Shown piece after piece: positions 24,001-29,689 of a stretch of 64,000 bases of DNA. The stretch lies in NCBI GenBank assembly GCA_036768485.1, contig JAVLUZ010000565.1, positions 21,001 through 85,000 of the forward strand. The letters run 5' to 3'. Position numbers and translations under genes: made by a program. The notes under the pieces are model-generated. The model saw nothing but the letters and a program-made list of their open reading frames with translations, did not search any database and was not told the DNA's origin. How positions within the stretch are numbered: the first letter of the stretch is position 1; every line of letters begins with the position of its first letter. The stretch comes from Mermis nigrescens. Its lineage: Eukaryota; Nematoda; Enoplea; Mermithida; Mermithidae.

Positions 24001-26528
24001 CGATGATTTCGCGTGCAAAATTTTCTTTGGCACGCACTATTCCATTGTCCACAGCGACATAACGAGGATCCCGTGGATGGGCTGGAGCTCCTGCCTGAAG
24101 TTGGCGGGTCCTGACCTTTAATATTAGATAACATTACATAAAGATTATATATCTTCTTGGTTAAACTGTTAATGGATATAGCGTTGTTATCATCACGCAT
24201 GTTGATAAAAATGAAACGCATTTCGCGATACCTGCATCTTAATGTATTTTTTGATGACATTAAATCTTGCTAACTAATTACCATAGCTTCGCCATTGAAA
24301 TTGCGAAACAGTGGCATGTGGCATCCGTGTCAGTAAAATCCTAAATCCGTTGAAGTAGAATATGTGCAAGGTCGTAGATCTTATCACCATGAAGTGATAT
24401 TTAAAATCCTAAATCTGAACTGTGAATATGTGCAAGGTTGTAAATCTTATCGCCCTTAAGTGAAATTTACCGTTCATGCATGGGCAGCGTAAAAATTATG
24501 GGGCTCCAGACGGGATCAAGTCTCAAAAAAGTATCAATGATAACAATTCTAGGAAGTTCGCCAGATTCTTGGGCGAGTGGGGGTCTCTAGATCCCACCCA
24601 GACGCTTCATGCTCATATACGGTCCCGTTTAGCATTGCGACAGTGGGAATGTTGAGACAGTGGGAGTGTTGAGAATTCTAGTGGGAGTGTTGAGAATTCT
24701 AGTGGGAGTGTTGAGACAGTGGGAATGTTGAGACAGTGGGAATGTTGAGACAGTGGGAGTGTTGAGAATTCGAGTGGGAGTGTTGAGACAGTGGGAATGT
24801 TGAGACAGTGGGAATGTTGAGACAGTGGGAGTGTTGAGAATTCGAGTGGGAGTGTTGAGACAGTGGGAATGTTGAGACAGTGGGAGTGTTGAGACGGTAC
24901 CGTATATATTGCAGGTATCCGTATAAAATCGCCCTTTACCGCGCTGTCTTTTTTGCCTAAACAATTTGATTTTATCTTCAGAGCAGAGCATGCAATTCAG
25001 TATTTTTTAAGCAAAAGCCGATTTGTATTGCACTCGTAATATACTTATAGCAATCTAAAGAAGCGAAAAAGTATGATTTTTCGTGACATAAGTACATATA
25101 AGGCGAGAATTTTCTAAATAAGTCTTAAATTTTTAGAGTGCGAATTTGGCAGATTCGGCGGAAATTGCAAACACAAATGCGAGTGTTATAATGGTGCACA
25201 TTGTGATCCAGTCAATGGCCACTGCTCTTGTTCAGAGGGATGGCTCGGTCCTACGTGTCAACAAGAAGATATAGGTAAAGCATAGTTACTTCTAGGTTCA
25301 CTCACTTACCACGACATTTACCATTATGGTTATACATTGCCTGGGAACCGTGCACATCCCTCGCAAAATGTGCTTGAATTTCATATTATTCTATATCAAT
25401 TTTTGCGGTCATTCAATAGACTTACTATTTCTGTCTATTATTTGCACCTAGCGTAGTTTCTATATCACTTTTCATGCCTGATTAGTAATCCTGAGGCATC
25501 AGTGGCAAGCATAGGTGGGCAGCACCGAAATTCTGGGGGGTGAAAAATTTCTCGACGTTTCTCATCAAGCTCTATCCAATGGCATCAAAACGTTGCTAAA
25601 AAAGCAAAAAAAAATTTTTTCTGGGGGGTATTTCAACTTCTGGGGGGGGTGCATACCCCCCAAACCCCCCACGCCCATGTGTGGTGGCAAGTATATGTTG
25701 GTTGACGCGCATAGAATTCGCAGAGCTATGTTCAGGATGAAAACGTCTGAAATCTGTTCAATGTTTTTCTGTCTGAACAGCTGGACTTTTTTCAGGGTGA
25801 GCTTAAACAACGAAGCTTATATTTTTTCAGTGAAACGGTGAAAATATTGGAATTTATGTTTTTATATTGGAAATATGAAAAAATATCAGAATTAATAAAT
25901 GAAATATGTCATCCAAAGATCACTAAATTAATCCACGTTCGTATTAGTTAGCAATTTTTTTCAGATGGTCTTTTTCACAGATTACAGAGAAGTCAAGTTT
26001 GAATACAAAAATGTATTGGAGGATAGATGCAGTGATGCTGCCATACACACACTTCGTCTCATTGCCTTACAATTTTCAAAAATACTCTGATTACCGCGAA
26101 AATTTGAGCTAGTTTGCAGTCTTCCAAAATTAACTTCTTTTGAATAAAAGAGGCAGACTATAGTCAGGAAAATGAATGAAAAATGAATAAGATGGAGCAA
26201 AACATCCTTTATTATTTTGAATACATTGTCGTATTTCTATAAGAACTTCATTCCAGATCGAAATTTTTATCATTTTCAATAGAAATCCAGTAAGTCTGTG
26301 AAGCTTTGAACTTCAACTCTAACCGTTTTTCAAAATTTGGTTGTGGTAAAAACTAATAAGGAGCATACTAAGAAGAAGGGTAAATTGAAATATCCTTTCT
26401 AATGAGCAGTTATTGGGAAGCTTTGCTTCATAAAAGTAAATAATGAAGTTGAGCTTTACTTGCTTTCAGATACGGACAGTAAACCTAACAGAGGTGATTT
26501 ACCAAAGTTCTTCAGCCACGAACGGTAA
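2897..26528 (+). CDS. MEGF6-like multiple EGF-domain secreted protein (gene span, 5' incomplete)
   Basis: Span of a gene with 21 exons in the window (listed separately) that join in one frame to about 1,199 residues and a TAA stop. Order: two calcium-binding EGF domains (each with the D-I-[ND]-E-C start), a cysteine-free linker of 59 residues, then 24 EGF domains of the eight-cysteine MEGF/laminin type (C-P-x-G-x-[YF]-G-x-x-C ... C-x-C-x-N-G-x-x-C-D-P-x-x-G-x-C-x-C-x-P-G-[WF]-x-G), and a hydrophilic 17-residue tail. cbEGF domains followed by a long MEGF-type array match MEGF6 rather than MEGF10/11 or CED-1, which are membrane receptors; no membrane segment is seen after the last EGF, so a secreted or matrix protein is inferred. 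The signal peptide and any EMI domain must lie upstream. Most exon borders are phase 1, so modules can be gained or lost in frame. Two junctions lack GT-AG sites. The introns carry many transposons. Family assignment is firm, orthology to MEGF6 is likely, function is unknown. Confidence 0.85.
3134..4013. mobile_element. GC-rich fold-back element with long inverted ends
   Basis: Begins acacggcggcaactagcgg and ends with its reverse complement (ccgctagttgccgccgtgt). The inverted ends run about 70 bp, with several internal copies of the words gccaccggcaac and ggttgccg. AT-rich centre. No flanking duplication found. Lies inside the intron that lacks a GT donor. Confidence 0.8.
4343..4465 (+). CDS. 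EGF gene exon: calcium-binding EGF domain 2
   Basis: Starts after ttttag, phase 1, reading [16 protein letters not shown] and on to S-C-T, with donor GTGACA. A complete cbEGF domain of six cysteines, including the usual N and Y/F positions for hydroxylation and calcium binding. Confidence 0.85.
4736..4912 (+). CDS. EGF gene exon: cysteine-free linker
   Basis: Runs from a tttgcag acceptor to a GTAGGT donor, phase 1 at both ends, so it joins in frame with both neighbours. It encodes 59 residues ([17 protein letters not shown]... to ...FKRSGPVTG) without cysteine, rich in Tyr, Asn and Asp. No domain recognised. It separates the cbEGF pair from the MEGF-type array. Confidence 0.7.
4913..6341 (+). 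other. Intron of EGF gene, MITE-bearing
   Basis: Carries a diverged GC-rich repeat fragment (about 4958-5050), a family B MITE (5060-5327) and AT-rich sequence with no coding signal. Confidence 0.5.
5060..5327 (+). mobile_element. hAT-like MITE, family B
   Basis: Begins CATATTTAGG, ends GTTCATGTCTG, flanked by ctcgtaac and ctcgcaac (7 of 8). Diverged body but keeps 'cacagtttcgg' and 'tttcattctgg' blocks. Confidence 0.7.
6342..6484 (+). CDS. EGF gene exon: MEGF-type EGF 1
   Basis: Acceptor tttttcag, phase 1 start, then [18 protein letters not shown] and on to ENICPK; donor GTTACT, phase 0. Reads on as C-P-K|G-L-W-G into the next exon, so one domain start is split between the two. Confidence 0.8.
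6730..6859 (+). CDS. EGF gene exon: MEGF-type EGF 2
   Basis: Acceptor ttgaag, phase 0; encodes [17 protein letters not shown] and on to CEDGCQS, with donor GTAAGT, phase 1. The region just upstream can be read as a hydrophobic open frame starting at 6622, but the acceptor and phase fit an internal exon better. Confidence 0.8.
6860..8990 (+). other. Intron of EGF gene
   Basis: About 2.1 kb, AT-rich. Contains a coding-like remnant (7354-7813), scraps of MITE families B and C (about 7990-8060 and 8560-8720) and a run of aatatataa repeats near 8450-8550. Otherwise nothing recognised. Confidence 0.4.
7354..7813 (+). pseudogene. Possible decayed coding remnant, HEAT-like
   Basis: Three short open stretches read like protein: 7354-7473 (ATG start, [20 protein letters not shown], 39 codons then stop), 7535-7622 ([19 protein letters not shown]) and 7694-7813 ([16 protein letters not shown]...). 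The first resembles an alpha-helical HEAT-type repeat in composition. The frames are broken between them and no splice sites link them. Not identified; it could be chance. Confidence 0.25.
8991..9178 (+). CDS. EGF gene exon: degenerate EGF 3 and start of EGF 4
   Basis: Acceptor gaatag, phase 1; encodes [15 protein letters not shown], then [12 protein letters not shown] and the start of the next domain, with donor GTGACC, phase 0. Cysteine spacing in the first domain departs from the array consensus (no C-D-P-x-x-G-x-C), so this is a diverged module. Confidence 0.78.
9179..10004 (+). other. Intron of EGF gene
   Basis: 826 bp, AT-rich. Nothing recognised beyond a polypyrimidine tract before the acceptor. 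Confidence 0.5.
10005..10191 (+). CDS. EGF gene exon: end of EGF 4 and EGF 5
   Basis: Acceptor cttccag, phase 0; [15 protein letters not shown] closes domain 4, then [16 protein letters not shown] to [10 protein letters not shown]; donor GTAACA, phase 1. Domain 5 has an extra residue pair between the last two cysteines of the C-x-C motif (C-D-M-V-C). Confidence 0.82.
10192..10749 (+). other. Intron of EGF gene
   Basis: 558 bp, AT-rich, no repeat or coding signal recognised. Confidence 0.5.
10750..10878 (+). CDS. EGF gene exon: EGF 6
   Basis: A 129-nt phase 1-1 exon, acceptor tcatag, donor GTAGGT, encoding [17 protein letters not shown] to [11 protein letters not shown]: one complete eight-cysteine EGF module. 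Confidence 0.85.
10879..11842 (+). other. Intron of EGF gene with degraded MITE
   Basis: A fragment between about 11225 and 11695 begins with cacacagaggatatg and ends near ttggccgtgtgcatgtatg, with GC-rich ends (gtaacccccaacc, taacccctcccag) like the window's other MITEs but a diverged centre. The rest is AT-rich. Confidence 0.4.
11843..11971 (+). CDS. EGF gene exon: EGF 7
   Basis: A 129-nt phase 1-1 exon, acceptor ctttag, donor GTGAGC, encoding [17 protein letters not shown] to GFYGVACTE, with the consensus [12 protein letters not shown] core. Confidence 0.87.
12217..12345 (+). CDS. EGF gene exon: EGF 8
   Basis: A 129-nt phase 1-1 exon, acceptor tttcag, donor GTGAGT, encoding [17 protein letters not shown] to [10 protein letters not shown]. 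Same length as the exons for EGF 6, 7, 21 and 22. Confidence 0.87.
12862..13124 (-). mobile_element. hAT-like MITE, family B, reverse orientation
   Basis: Starts CAGACATGCACGTG and ends GCTGTACATCTG; the body is the reverse complement of the family B consensus (gaccagaaactgtgg, aaatgaagc). Flanks (gttcacgac / gtttcggc) match only partly. Confidence 0.65.
13584..13758 (+). mobile_element. hAT-like MITE, GGCGGATC family
   Basis: Begins CAGGGGCGTATTAAGG and ends GGATCCGCCACTA, flanked by gttagcac and gttagcat (7 of 8). The body (ggcggccgccccccattgg, tttttagcgatttt) matches the reverse complement of the element at 21445-21632. Confidence 0.75.
14337..14656 (+). CDS. EGF gene exon: EGF 9, EGF 10 and first part of EGF 11
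   Basis: Acceptor tttag, phase 1; encodes [17 protein letters not shown], a second module starting [11 protein letters not shown], and the first part of a third up to [10 protein letters not shown]...C-D-C-G-G-R-A. GC-rich compared with neighbouring exons. The 3' end is uncertain: homology says coding passes near 14656 straight to 15679, but no GT-AG pair is there. A canonical donor (GTAGGC) exists at 14742 and would extend the exon in frame with an arginine-rich stretch. Confidence 0.75.
14657..15678 (+). other. Intron of EGF gene with unresolved borders
   Basis: Homology-defined intron bounded by the direct repeat ggct (14653-14656 and 15675-15678). It contains an inner canonical GT-AG interval (14742-15652), and a family C MITE-like segment at about 14790-15120 (gagcgaagcgtcgaaaaa). 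See the separate finding. Confidence 0.5.
15679..15866 (+). CDS. EGF gene exon: rest of EGF 11 and EGF 12
   Basis: Encodes [11 protein letters not shown] to CRRP, completing domain 11, then [16 protein letters not shown] to PAGFIGRK; donor GTACGC, phase 2. No AG directly precedes; the first usable AG is at 15651-15652, which would add 26 nt at the 5' end in frame with the extended donor at 14742. Confidence 0.75.
16296..16564 (+). CDS. EGF gene exon: EGF 13 and EGF 14
   Basis: Acceptor atcacag, phase 2, joins AA|A to read K-C-D-R-P; then [16 protein letters not shown] and [16 protein letters not shown], ending WTGSKCDQ; donor GTAAGG, phase 1. Two full modules in one exon. Confidence 0.87.
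16680..16933 (+). mobile_element. hAT-like MITE, family A, perfect 8-bp target duplication
   Basis: 254 bp starting ATAGGTGGGCGCC and ending CGCCCAGGTATAGT, flanked by taataacc on both sides (16672-16679 and 16934-16941). The body includes ggtcaaaaatggcc, tcatcgagcactatcc and a doubled ggggggtattttggtttct. Confidence 0.88.
17108..17334 (+). mobile_element. hAT-like MITE, family B
   Basis: Begins CATAGATGCACAGC, ends CATGCATGTCTG, flanked by ctcgtaat and ttcgtaat (7 of 8). The body includes tgggccaaaatgacctc and cacagtttctggtc. Confidence 0.85.
17896..18105 (+). CDS. EGF gene exon: EGF 15 and first half of EGF 16
   Basis: Acceptor cgtaag, phase 1; encodes [16 protein letters not shown] to GKRCHRP, then [16 protein letters not shown] to C-D-H-V-T; donor GTCAGT, phase 1. 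The module is interrupted in the middle of its V-T-G turn. Confidence 0.85.
18106..18722 (+). other. Intron of EGF gene
   Basis: 617 bp, AT-rich, nothing recognised. Confidence 0.5.
18723..18902 (+). CDS. EGF gene exon: second half of EGF 16 and EGF 17
   Basis: Acceptor tgaag, phase 1; encodes [17 protein letters not shown], then [16 protein letters not shown] to SESDCTK; donor GTAAGT, phase 1. Confidence 0.85.
18903..19993 (+). other. Intron of EGF gene
   Basis: 1.09 kb, AT-rich. Nothing recognised; small open frames here have no coding character. Confidence 0.5.
19994..20386 (+). CDS. EGF gene exon: EGF 18, 19 and 20
   Basis: The longest exon seen (393 nt): acceptor tacgcag, phase 1; three consecutive modules beginning [20 protein letters not shown] and [11 protein letters not shown]; donor GTAAAT, phase 1. 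Module 19 has C-E-F-C where C-x-C is usual. Fewer introns here suggest intron loss or an older module block. Confidence 0.87.
20420..20770 (+). mobile_element. MITE, family C (diverged)
   Basis: Shares with the 1661 copy the blocks gggtcagtcccagaa, gggctaaaaatgaat, ggcatgaagcgctgg and ggggtcagcagc. Ends are near gtgcgtgttt and aacacggatgg. No clear target duplication. Confidence 0.6.
21088..21370 (-). mobile_element. MITE, family C, reverse orientation
   Basis: Reverse-complement blocks of family C: tttcgacgcttaacgcc, atgccctagaaaga, gacgcgtacccacgat. Starts at ccatacatgacc. Exact ends are uncertain. Confidence 0.55.
21445..21632 (-). mobile_element. hAT-like MITE, GGCGGATC family
   Basis: Begins CAGTGGCGGATCTAAG, a typical hAT-type terminus, and ends ATCCGCCCCTG. 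Flanks ggtactaa and tgtgctaa match at 6 of 8 positions. The body is the inverted equivalent of the 13584 copy. Confidence 0.75.
21750..21878 (+). CDS. EGF gene exon: EGF 21
   Basis: A 129-nt phase 1-1 exon, acceptor tttaag, donor GTAAGT, encoding [17 protein letters not shown] to GYYGSMCEF. Its 3' half and following intron are repeated about 271 bp downstream. Confidence 0.85.
21830..22373 (+). repeat. Tandem duplication (2 units of ~272 bp) spanning an exon end and intron
   Basis: Unit 1 is 21830-22100 and unit 2 is 22101-22373. The exonic 49 nt are identical, while the intronic parts match but are visibly diverged (shared gaacgatac/gagcgatac, aatctttttgatag/aatctttttaaaag). This pattern suggests conversion or selection on the coding-like part, or a chance difference. 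Confidence 0.75.
22075..22149 (+). other. Potential nascent exon from tandem duplication of EGF 21 3' half
   Basis: A copy of the last 49 nt of the EGF 21 exon (22101-22149, identical to 21830-21878) is followed by GTATGT. Upstream, ttttag at 22070-22074 is a plausible acceptor. The 75-nt interval is open and phase 1-1, so inclusion would keep the frame and add 25 residues ending [17 protein letters not shown]. It would carry only part of an EGF module, so normal inclusion is doubtful; it is not counted in the main protein. Confidence 0.4.
22603..22731 (+). CDS. EGF gene exon: EGF 22
   Basis: A 129-nt phase 1-1 exon, acceptor tttcttag, donor GTGAGT, encoding [17 protein letters not shown] to GFTGDKCEE. 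Confidence 0.87.
22837..22962 (+). CDS. EGF gene exon: EGF 23
   Basis: Acceptor gttgcag only 105 nt after the previous donor; encodes [17 protein letters not shown] to GFHGAQCSS; donor GTAAAA, phase 1. One residue shorter than its neighbours in the N-G-x-x-C loop. Confidence 0.87.
23473..24899. mobile_element. Large fold-back element with minisatellite outer arms
   Basis: A 1.4-kb palindromic structure in the 2.2-kb intron before the last EGF module. Outer arms are minisatellites built from the words ctcaacactcccactg and ctcaacattcccactg (23473-23650), and their reverse complement (24640-24899). Inner arms of about 335 bp (23647-23979 and 24180-24518) are near-exact inverted copies. The loop is about 200 bp (23980-24179). 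About 120 bp of unrelated MITE-like sequence lies between the right inner arm and right minisatellite. Organisation resembles Drosophila FB elements, whose long inverted repeats are also built from tandem units. No clear target duplication found. Confidence 0.85.
23954..24115 (-). other. Coding-like open stretch in the fold-back loop
   Basis: On the minus strand a 53-codon open frame (no ATG) reads [16 protein letters not shown], then [20 protein letters not shown], then GVQPEQL, and stops inside the arm. Its composition and continuity look like real protein, unlike the rest of the element. A tattaaag acceptor-like site lies directly before it. Could be a captured exon or an element-encoded fragment; family not recognised. 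Confidence 0.3.
25137..25274 (+). CDS. EGF gene exon: EGF 24 (last module)
   Basis: Acceptor tttttag, phase 1; encodes [17 protein letters not shown] to [11 protein letters not shown]; donor GTAAAG, phase 1. The final cysteine is followed by an acidic stretch that runs into the terminal exon. Confidence 0.87.
   Translation, partial: SANLADSAEIANTNASVIMVHIVIQSMATALVQRDGSVLRVNKKI
25510..25683 (+). mobile_element. hAT-like MITE, family A, internally deleted, perfect target duplication
   Basis: 174 bp starting CATAGGTGGGC and ending CGCCCATGTGTG between two copies of gtggcaag (25502-25509 and 25684-25691). Compared with the 254-bp copy it lacks the ggtcaaaaatggcc block. Confidence 0.88.
26470..26528 (+). 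CDS. EGF gene terminal exon: hydrophilic C-terminal tail and stop
   Basis: Acceptor gctttcag, phase 1; encodes [19 protein letters not shown] then TAA at 26526-26528. It contains no hydrophobic segment, so the protein is predicted to be soluble. The frame matches the ATA-G end of the previous exon. Confidence 0.72.
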
Positions 26529-26936
26529 TATTCGAATTGGCAGCTATTGCCTTGATTTCGCTCGTTCGAAAGCATAGTTTTATTGAACTCGATCGCATTT
26601 ATTTATTGCTATACTTGTCTTGCCAACGTAGTCGTCAGCATGTGATATTGGCTCATCAACGATTTTCACCGCCCATTTTTATTCGTTGACTTTATCAATG
26701 CTAAACGGACCTCTTAAATGATAAAGACGCCGTCATTGTATCGTCAATTCGAGTAATCTCCACTGAGCAGTATTCGATTCACTGGAAAACTCTGGATTGT
26801 TGTTGTTTTTAAAGCAACCGAGGCTAACCTTCTGAAGAGTTGCAATCAAAGTTATTTTTGATTTTCTGTACTTTAGCGATATGCCGTATTATATGTTTTT
26901 TGAGCGTTTTTAGTGTCAATCGTCGCTTTCGTAGAC

Positions 26937-26942
26937 AATAAA
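26937..26942 (+). terminator. Candidate polyadenylation signal for the EGF gene
   Basis: The first AATAAA noticed after the EGF stop codon, 409 nt downstream. No further support. Confidence 0.25.
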
Positions 26943-27002
26943 GTTATCAACAAAGGACCAGTGAGCCGTTCAGTTCTATTAATGCTTTTGGTAGATTCAA
27001 AA

Positions 27003-27182
27003 ACTTATAGTCTGTTTAACGCAACTTCGGTCATAAACTTCAAAACTTCCTCCGTCAATAAGCTGACAGATTGCGATTATAGCATTGATCTGTTATATAA
27101 TTATCGTACTCTCGGCTTACTGTCGATAAAAATTCTTAAAATTTATGCACGAAGTTATGTGAAACAGACTAAAGTTCTTTTC
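27003..27182 (+). mobile_element. MITE, family M (TATAGTCTGTTT ends)
   Basis: Starts TATAGTCTGTTTAACGCAAC and ends in GTGAAACAGACTAAAG, so the ends are inverted repeats. Internal block gacagattgcgattatagc is shared with copies at about 27545-27720, 29085-29262 (reverse) and 31640-31850; end fragments occur near 47020 and 60835. Confidence 0.7.
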
Positions 27183-27544
27183 CATGACATTGAAATAATG
27201 CAGCGAATCCATTTTTTTAATTTGAATCTAAATATCGTGTCACTTATTGTAATAAATGTTAAACATATCGCACATAATTTATTTTCATAAGAAAAAAGAC
27301 TAAGTTAATTTCTTCAGGTTAAAGAAGTTTCATTCAAGCTTATAAGAGAAAGACAGTTTTTAGGAATGATGTTTTAACTCAGTAACCTGAGAGCATAAAT
27401 CTTTCTGACAATATTTAATGGCGATTATTCCGTTTTAAAACAGTCATTTTTGTTTTTTGAATCAAAGAAGTCCTTAAAATATTGCATTTTTACTTAATTT
27501 GACAGCGACACGTATTTAAAGATATACGCCTTTGGTCACGCACG

Positions 27545-27720
27545 ATCACACCTATATTCTGTTTCTACACAACTTCGGTCATAAGTTTTAAAGCCATCTC
27601 CGACAATAAGCTAGCAGATTGCGATTATAGCATTGACCTGATATATAATTATTGTAACCCTCGGCTTACTGCCGATGAAAATTCTTAGAATTTCTGCACA
27701 ACTTTATGTGAAAGACTATA
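27545..27720 (+). mobile_element. MITE, family M
   Basis: Second copy, with agcagattgcgattatagc and the end gtgaaagactatag; the left end is degraded. It abuts a reversed family A MITE. Confidence 0.65.
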
Positions 27721-27721
27721 G

Positions 27722-27945
27722 ACGTGGGGTGTATGCATGCACCCCTCCCAGAAACCAAAATACCCCCCAGAATTCAATTTTTGAATTTTTTTTGTTTTTT
27801 TCGCAAGTTTTTATGTCAATGGATAGTGCACGATGAGAAACATTGAAAAATGGTGTTTTCCCGCCATGCCACCATTTTTGAGGCAATTTTTTTACCTTTA
27901 AAAAATCTTGCACCCCCAGAATTTTGTGCTGCCATCTAAGATCGC
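27722..27945 (-). mobile_element. MITE, family A, reverse orientation
   Basis: Reverse-complement family A body: taccccccagaattcaat, gtgcacgatgagaaac, accatttttgaggc, ccccagaattttgtgctg. Ends are degraded; no target duplication seen. Confidence 0.65.
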
Positions 27946-28014
27946 GCACACTATTTTGCACATTTTTCGTTTTATTAAGAAAGAAATTTTACGCAATTGC
28001 AACACCAATATTGT

Positions 28015-28128
28015 TTAACCATAAGGTAAAATGATTCCGCTTTCTCCAAGTAGTTTCTTAAACTCTCCTACAGTCAGAGTAGGAGCTTGTTCAACAAGTT
28101 TCGGTTTTGGCTTCGGGAATTTAGCCAT
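28015..28128 (-). CDS. Small open frame of unknown function (37 residues)
   Basis: ATG to TAA on the minus strand, reading MAKFPKPKPKLVEQAPTLTV then GEFKKLLGESGIILPYG. Lys/Pro-rich start followed by a probable amphipathic helix. Length and composition look more protein-like than nearby open frames, but there is no family match, no promoter seen and no splice evidence. Could be a first exon, an element fragment or chance. Confidence 0.25.
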   Translation of the reverse strand: MAKFPKPKPKLVEQAPTLTVGEFKKLLGESGIILPYG

Positions 28129-29084
28129 GAGTCTCTCTATTTTAAGTTCTGTTCCGTCGTTTGTTTTGCCGAAGTACCGATCCGAATCATACTTTTAACC
28201 AAAAACGCCTTCAAATTAGCTGCATCATAATTTAGTCATAATTTTTTTGCAAGTTTTGAAAAAAATATTTAGAATAATGTGAGCCTTTCATGCCTTCCCA
28301 TCGAGTAGCTTCAACGAATCAAAATCGGTGAATTATTTTAATCTTTATGTGCTCTGCATTTCTAGCAAAATGATAATTTTTCTCTCTGTTCCTCTCTTCC
28401 ATAAATTGTGAATGATTGGTTCAGCTCTATATATGTCGCATTTCCTGTTTGATCCAGTTATAACGTAATTGCGTCATCAAACCTGCTTATAGCAATTTAG
28501 CCTGCTCATAGCAAATTTTTGCGTGATTAAAATAGCAATTTAGCCTGGTTATAGCAAATTATTGCATCACACGATGTAATTTGTCTCGCGTCATTGCCCC
28601 CTCATCACCTTCTACTTAATTTTATGCTGTTTTTAGACTGATAAACAAATAATACGCGTGTTAGTCAAATTTGCTAAAAGACTAGCTCTAAAATTTTAAT
28701 GTGCATCAAATAACAAAATTGAGGAATTGAGAATAAAGCAAAATGGCTAAAATTTAGCATTCTAGTAGACATTGATACGAACAATTCATATCTGGAAACC
28801 GGTTCCTTCCATTATTCTTAGATCAAAAGTCATGACCATTCATTCATACCATTTTAGGCTTTGAAGCTTGAAAACTAAGTCAGTCGCGAAAGTGACGTCA
28901 TGTTTGCTCGGCGAGAAGTTTTTTATGTCGCCGATAAGTTCTTTGCTATGAATGAATGAACAAATGTAATTTAGCTTCAGGATAAACAAATTAAATGAAC
29001 AGATTAAGAATAGACAAATTAATTATCAAATAATCAATATTAAAAGTAAATTATCAACCTATTGATTAGAATGCAAGTGCACTT

Positions 29085-29264
29085 TACTTATAGTCTGTTT
29101 CACATAACTTCGTGCAAATTTCTGAGAATTTTCATCAACAGTAAGCCGAGGGTTACGATAATTATACATCAGATCAATGCTATAATCGCAATCTGTCAGC
29201 TTATTGTCGGAGATCGTTTAAAAATTTATGACCGGAGTTGTGTAAAACAGACTATAGTTTTGCC
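29085..29264 (-). mobile_element. MITE, family M, reverse orientation, both ends present
   Basis: Begins TATAGTCTGTTTCACATAAC and ends AAACAGACTATAG, so about 20 bp of terminal inverted repeat is visible. The ends read TA...TA, consistent with a TA target typical of Tc1/mariner-type elements, though TA cannot be separated from the element. Confidence 0.75.
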
Positions 29265-29267
29265 GCT

Positions 29268-29560
29268 ATTCTAGCGCTTATACCAATACCAGTTGTTGGG
29301 GTTATTTTGGTCCAAAAAAACTCAATTTTCGACCCCTTCCCCCAGATCGACTGACCTCTTCCTAGATTAGCCATGACCAGACATGCATAGGGAGTTTTTG
29401 GGTATAGCCTAGCCCTCAGAATAAAATAAGGGAAAATTTTTTGGGGAAAATGAGGGAAAATGAAGGCCAAAAACAGATGTAAATTGAAAATTTTCTACAA
29501 TAGTGCTTGAAATTGGCCAGAAACTGTGGTATAACATAGTTTTTACCTTTTACACTATTT
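29268..29560 (-). mobile_element. MITE family B fragments, rearranged
   Basis: Two reversed family B pieces in an order unlike the intact copies: the 5' part (29268-29355) precedes the 3' part (29371-29560, cagacatgcatagg...ccagaaactgtgg). Suggests a nested insertion or rearrangement. Confidence 0.55.
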
Positions 29561-29689
29561 GTATTTTTCATAGTCGCATGAGTGTTAAGGTGTGGAATTA
29601 TGAACATAAAATCCTTACTCAGGCTGTAGTGTGATTGTCAGTGCATTTAATTTACGGAACATACATATACCGCGAAGTACCTTTTTAAA

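Noticed and set aside
23473..24899. CRISPR-like array of short repeats
   Set aside because: Tandem units without unique spacers, in an animal intron; it is a minisatellite.
24629..24991. Minus-strand open frame of repeated [16 protein letters not shown] units
   Set aside because: Translation of the minisatellite; the opposite arm gives the same in reverse.
26913..27290. 125-codon open frame after the EGF gene
   Set aside because: Most of it lies over a family M MITE; no domain and AT-rich composition.
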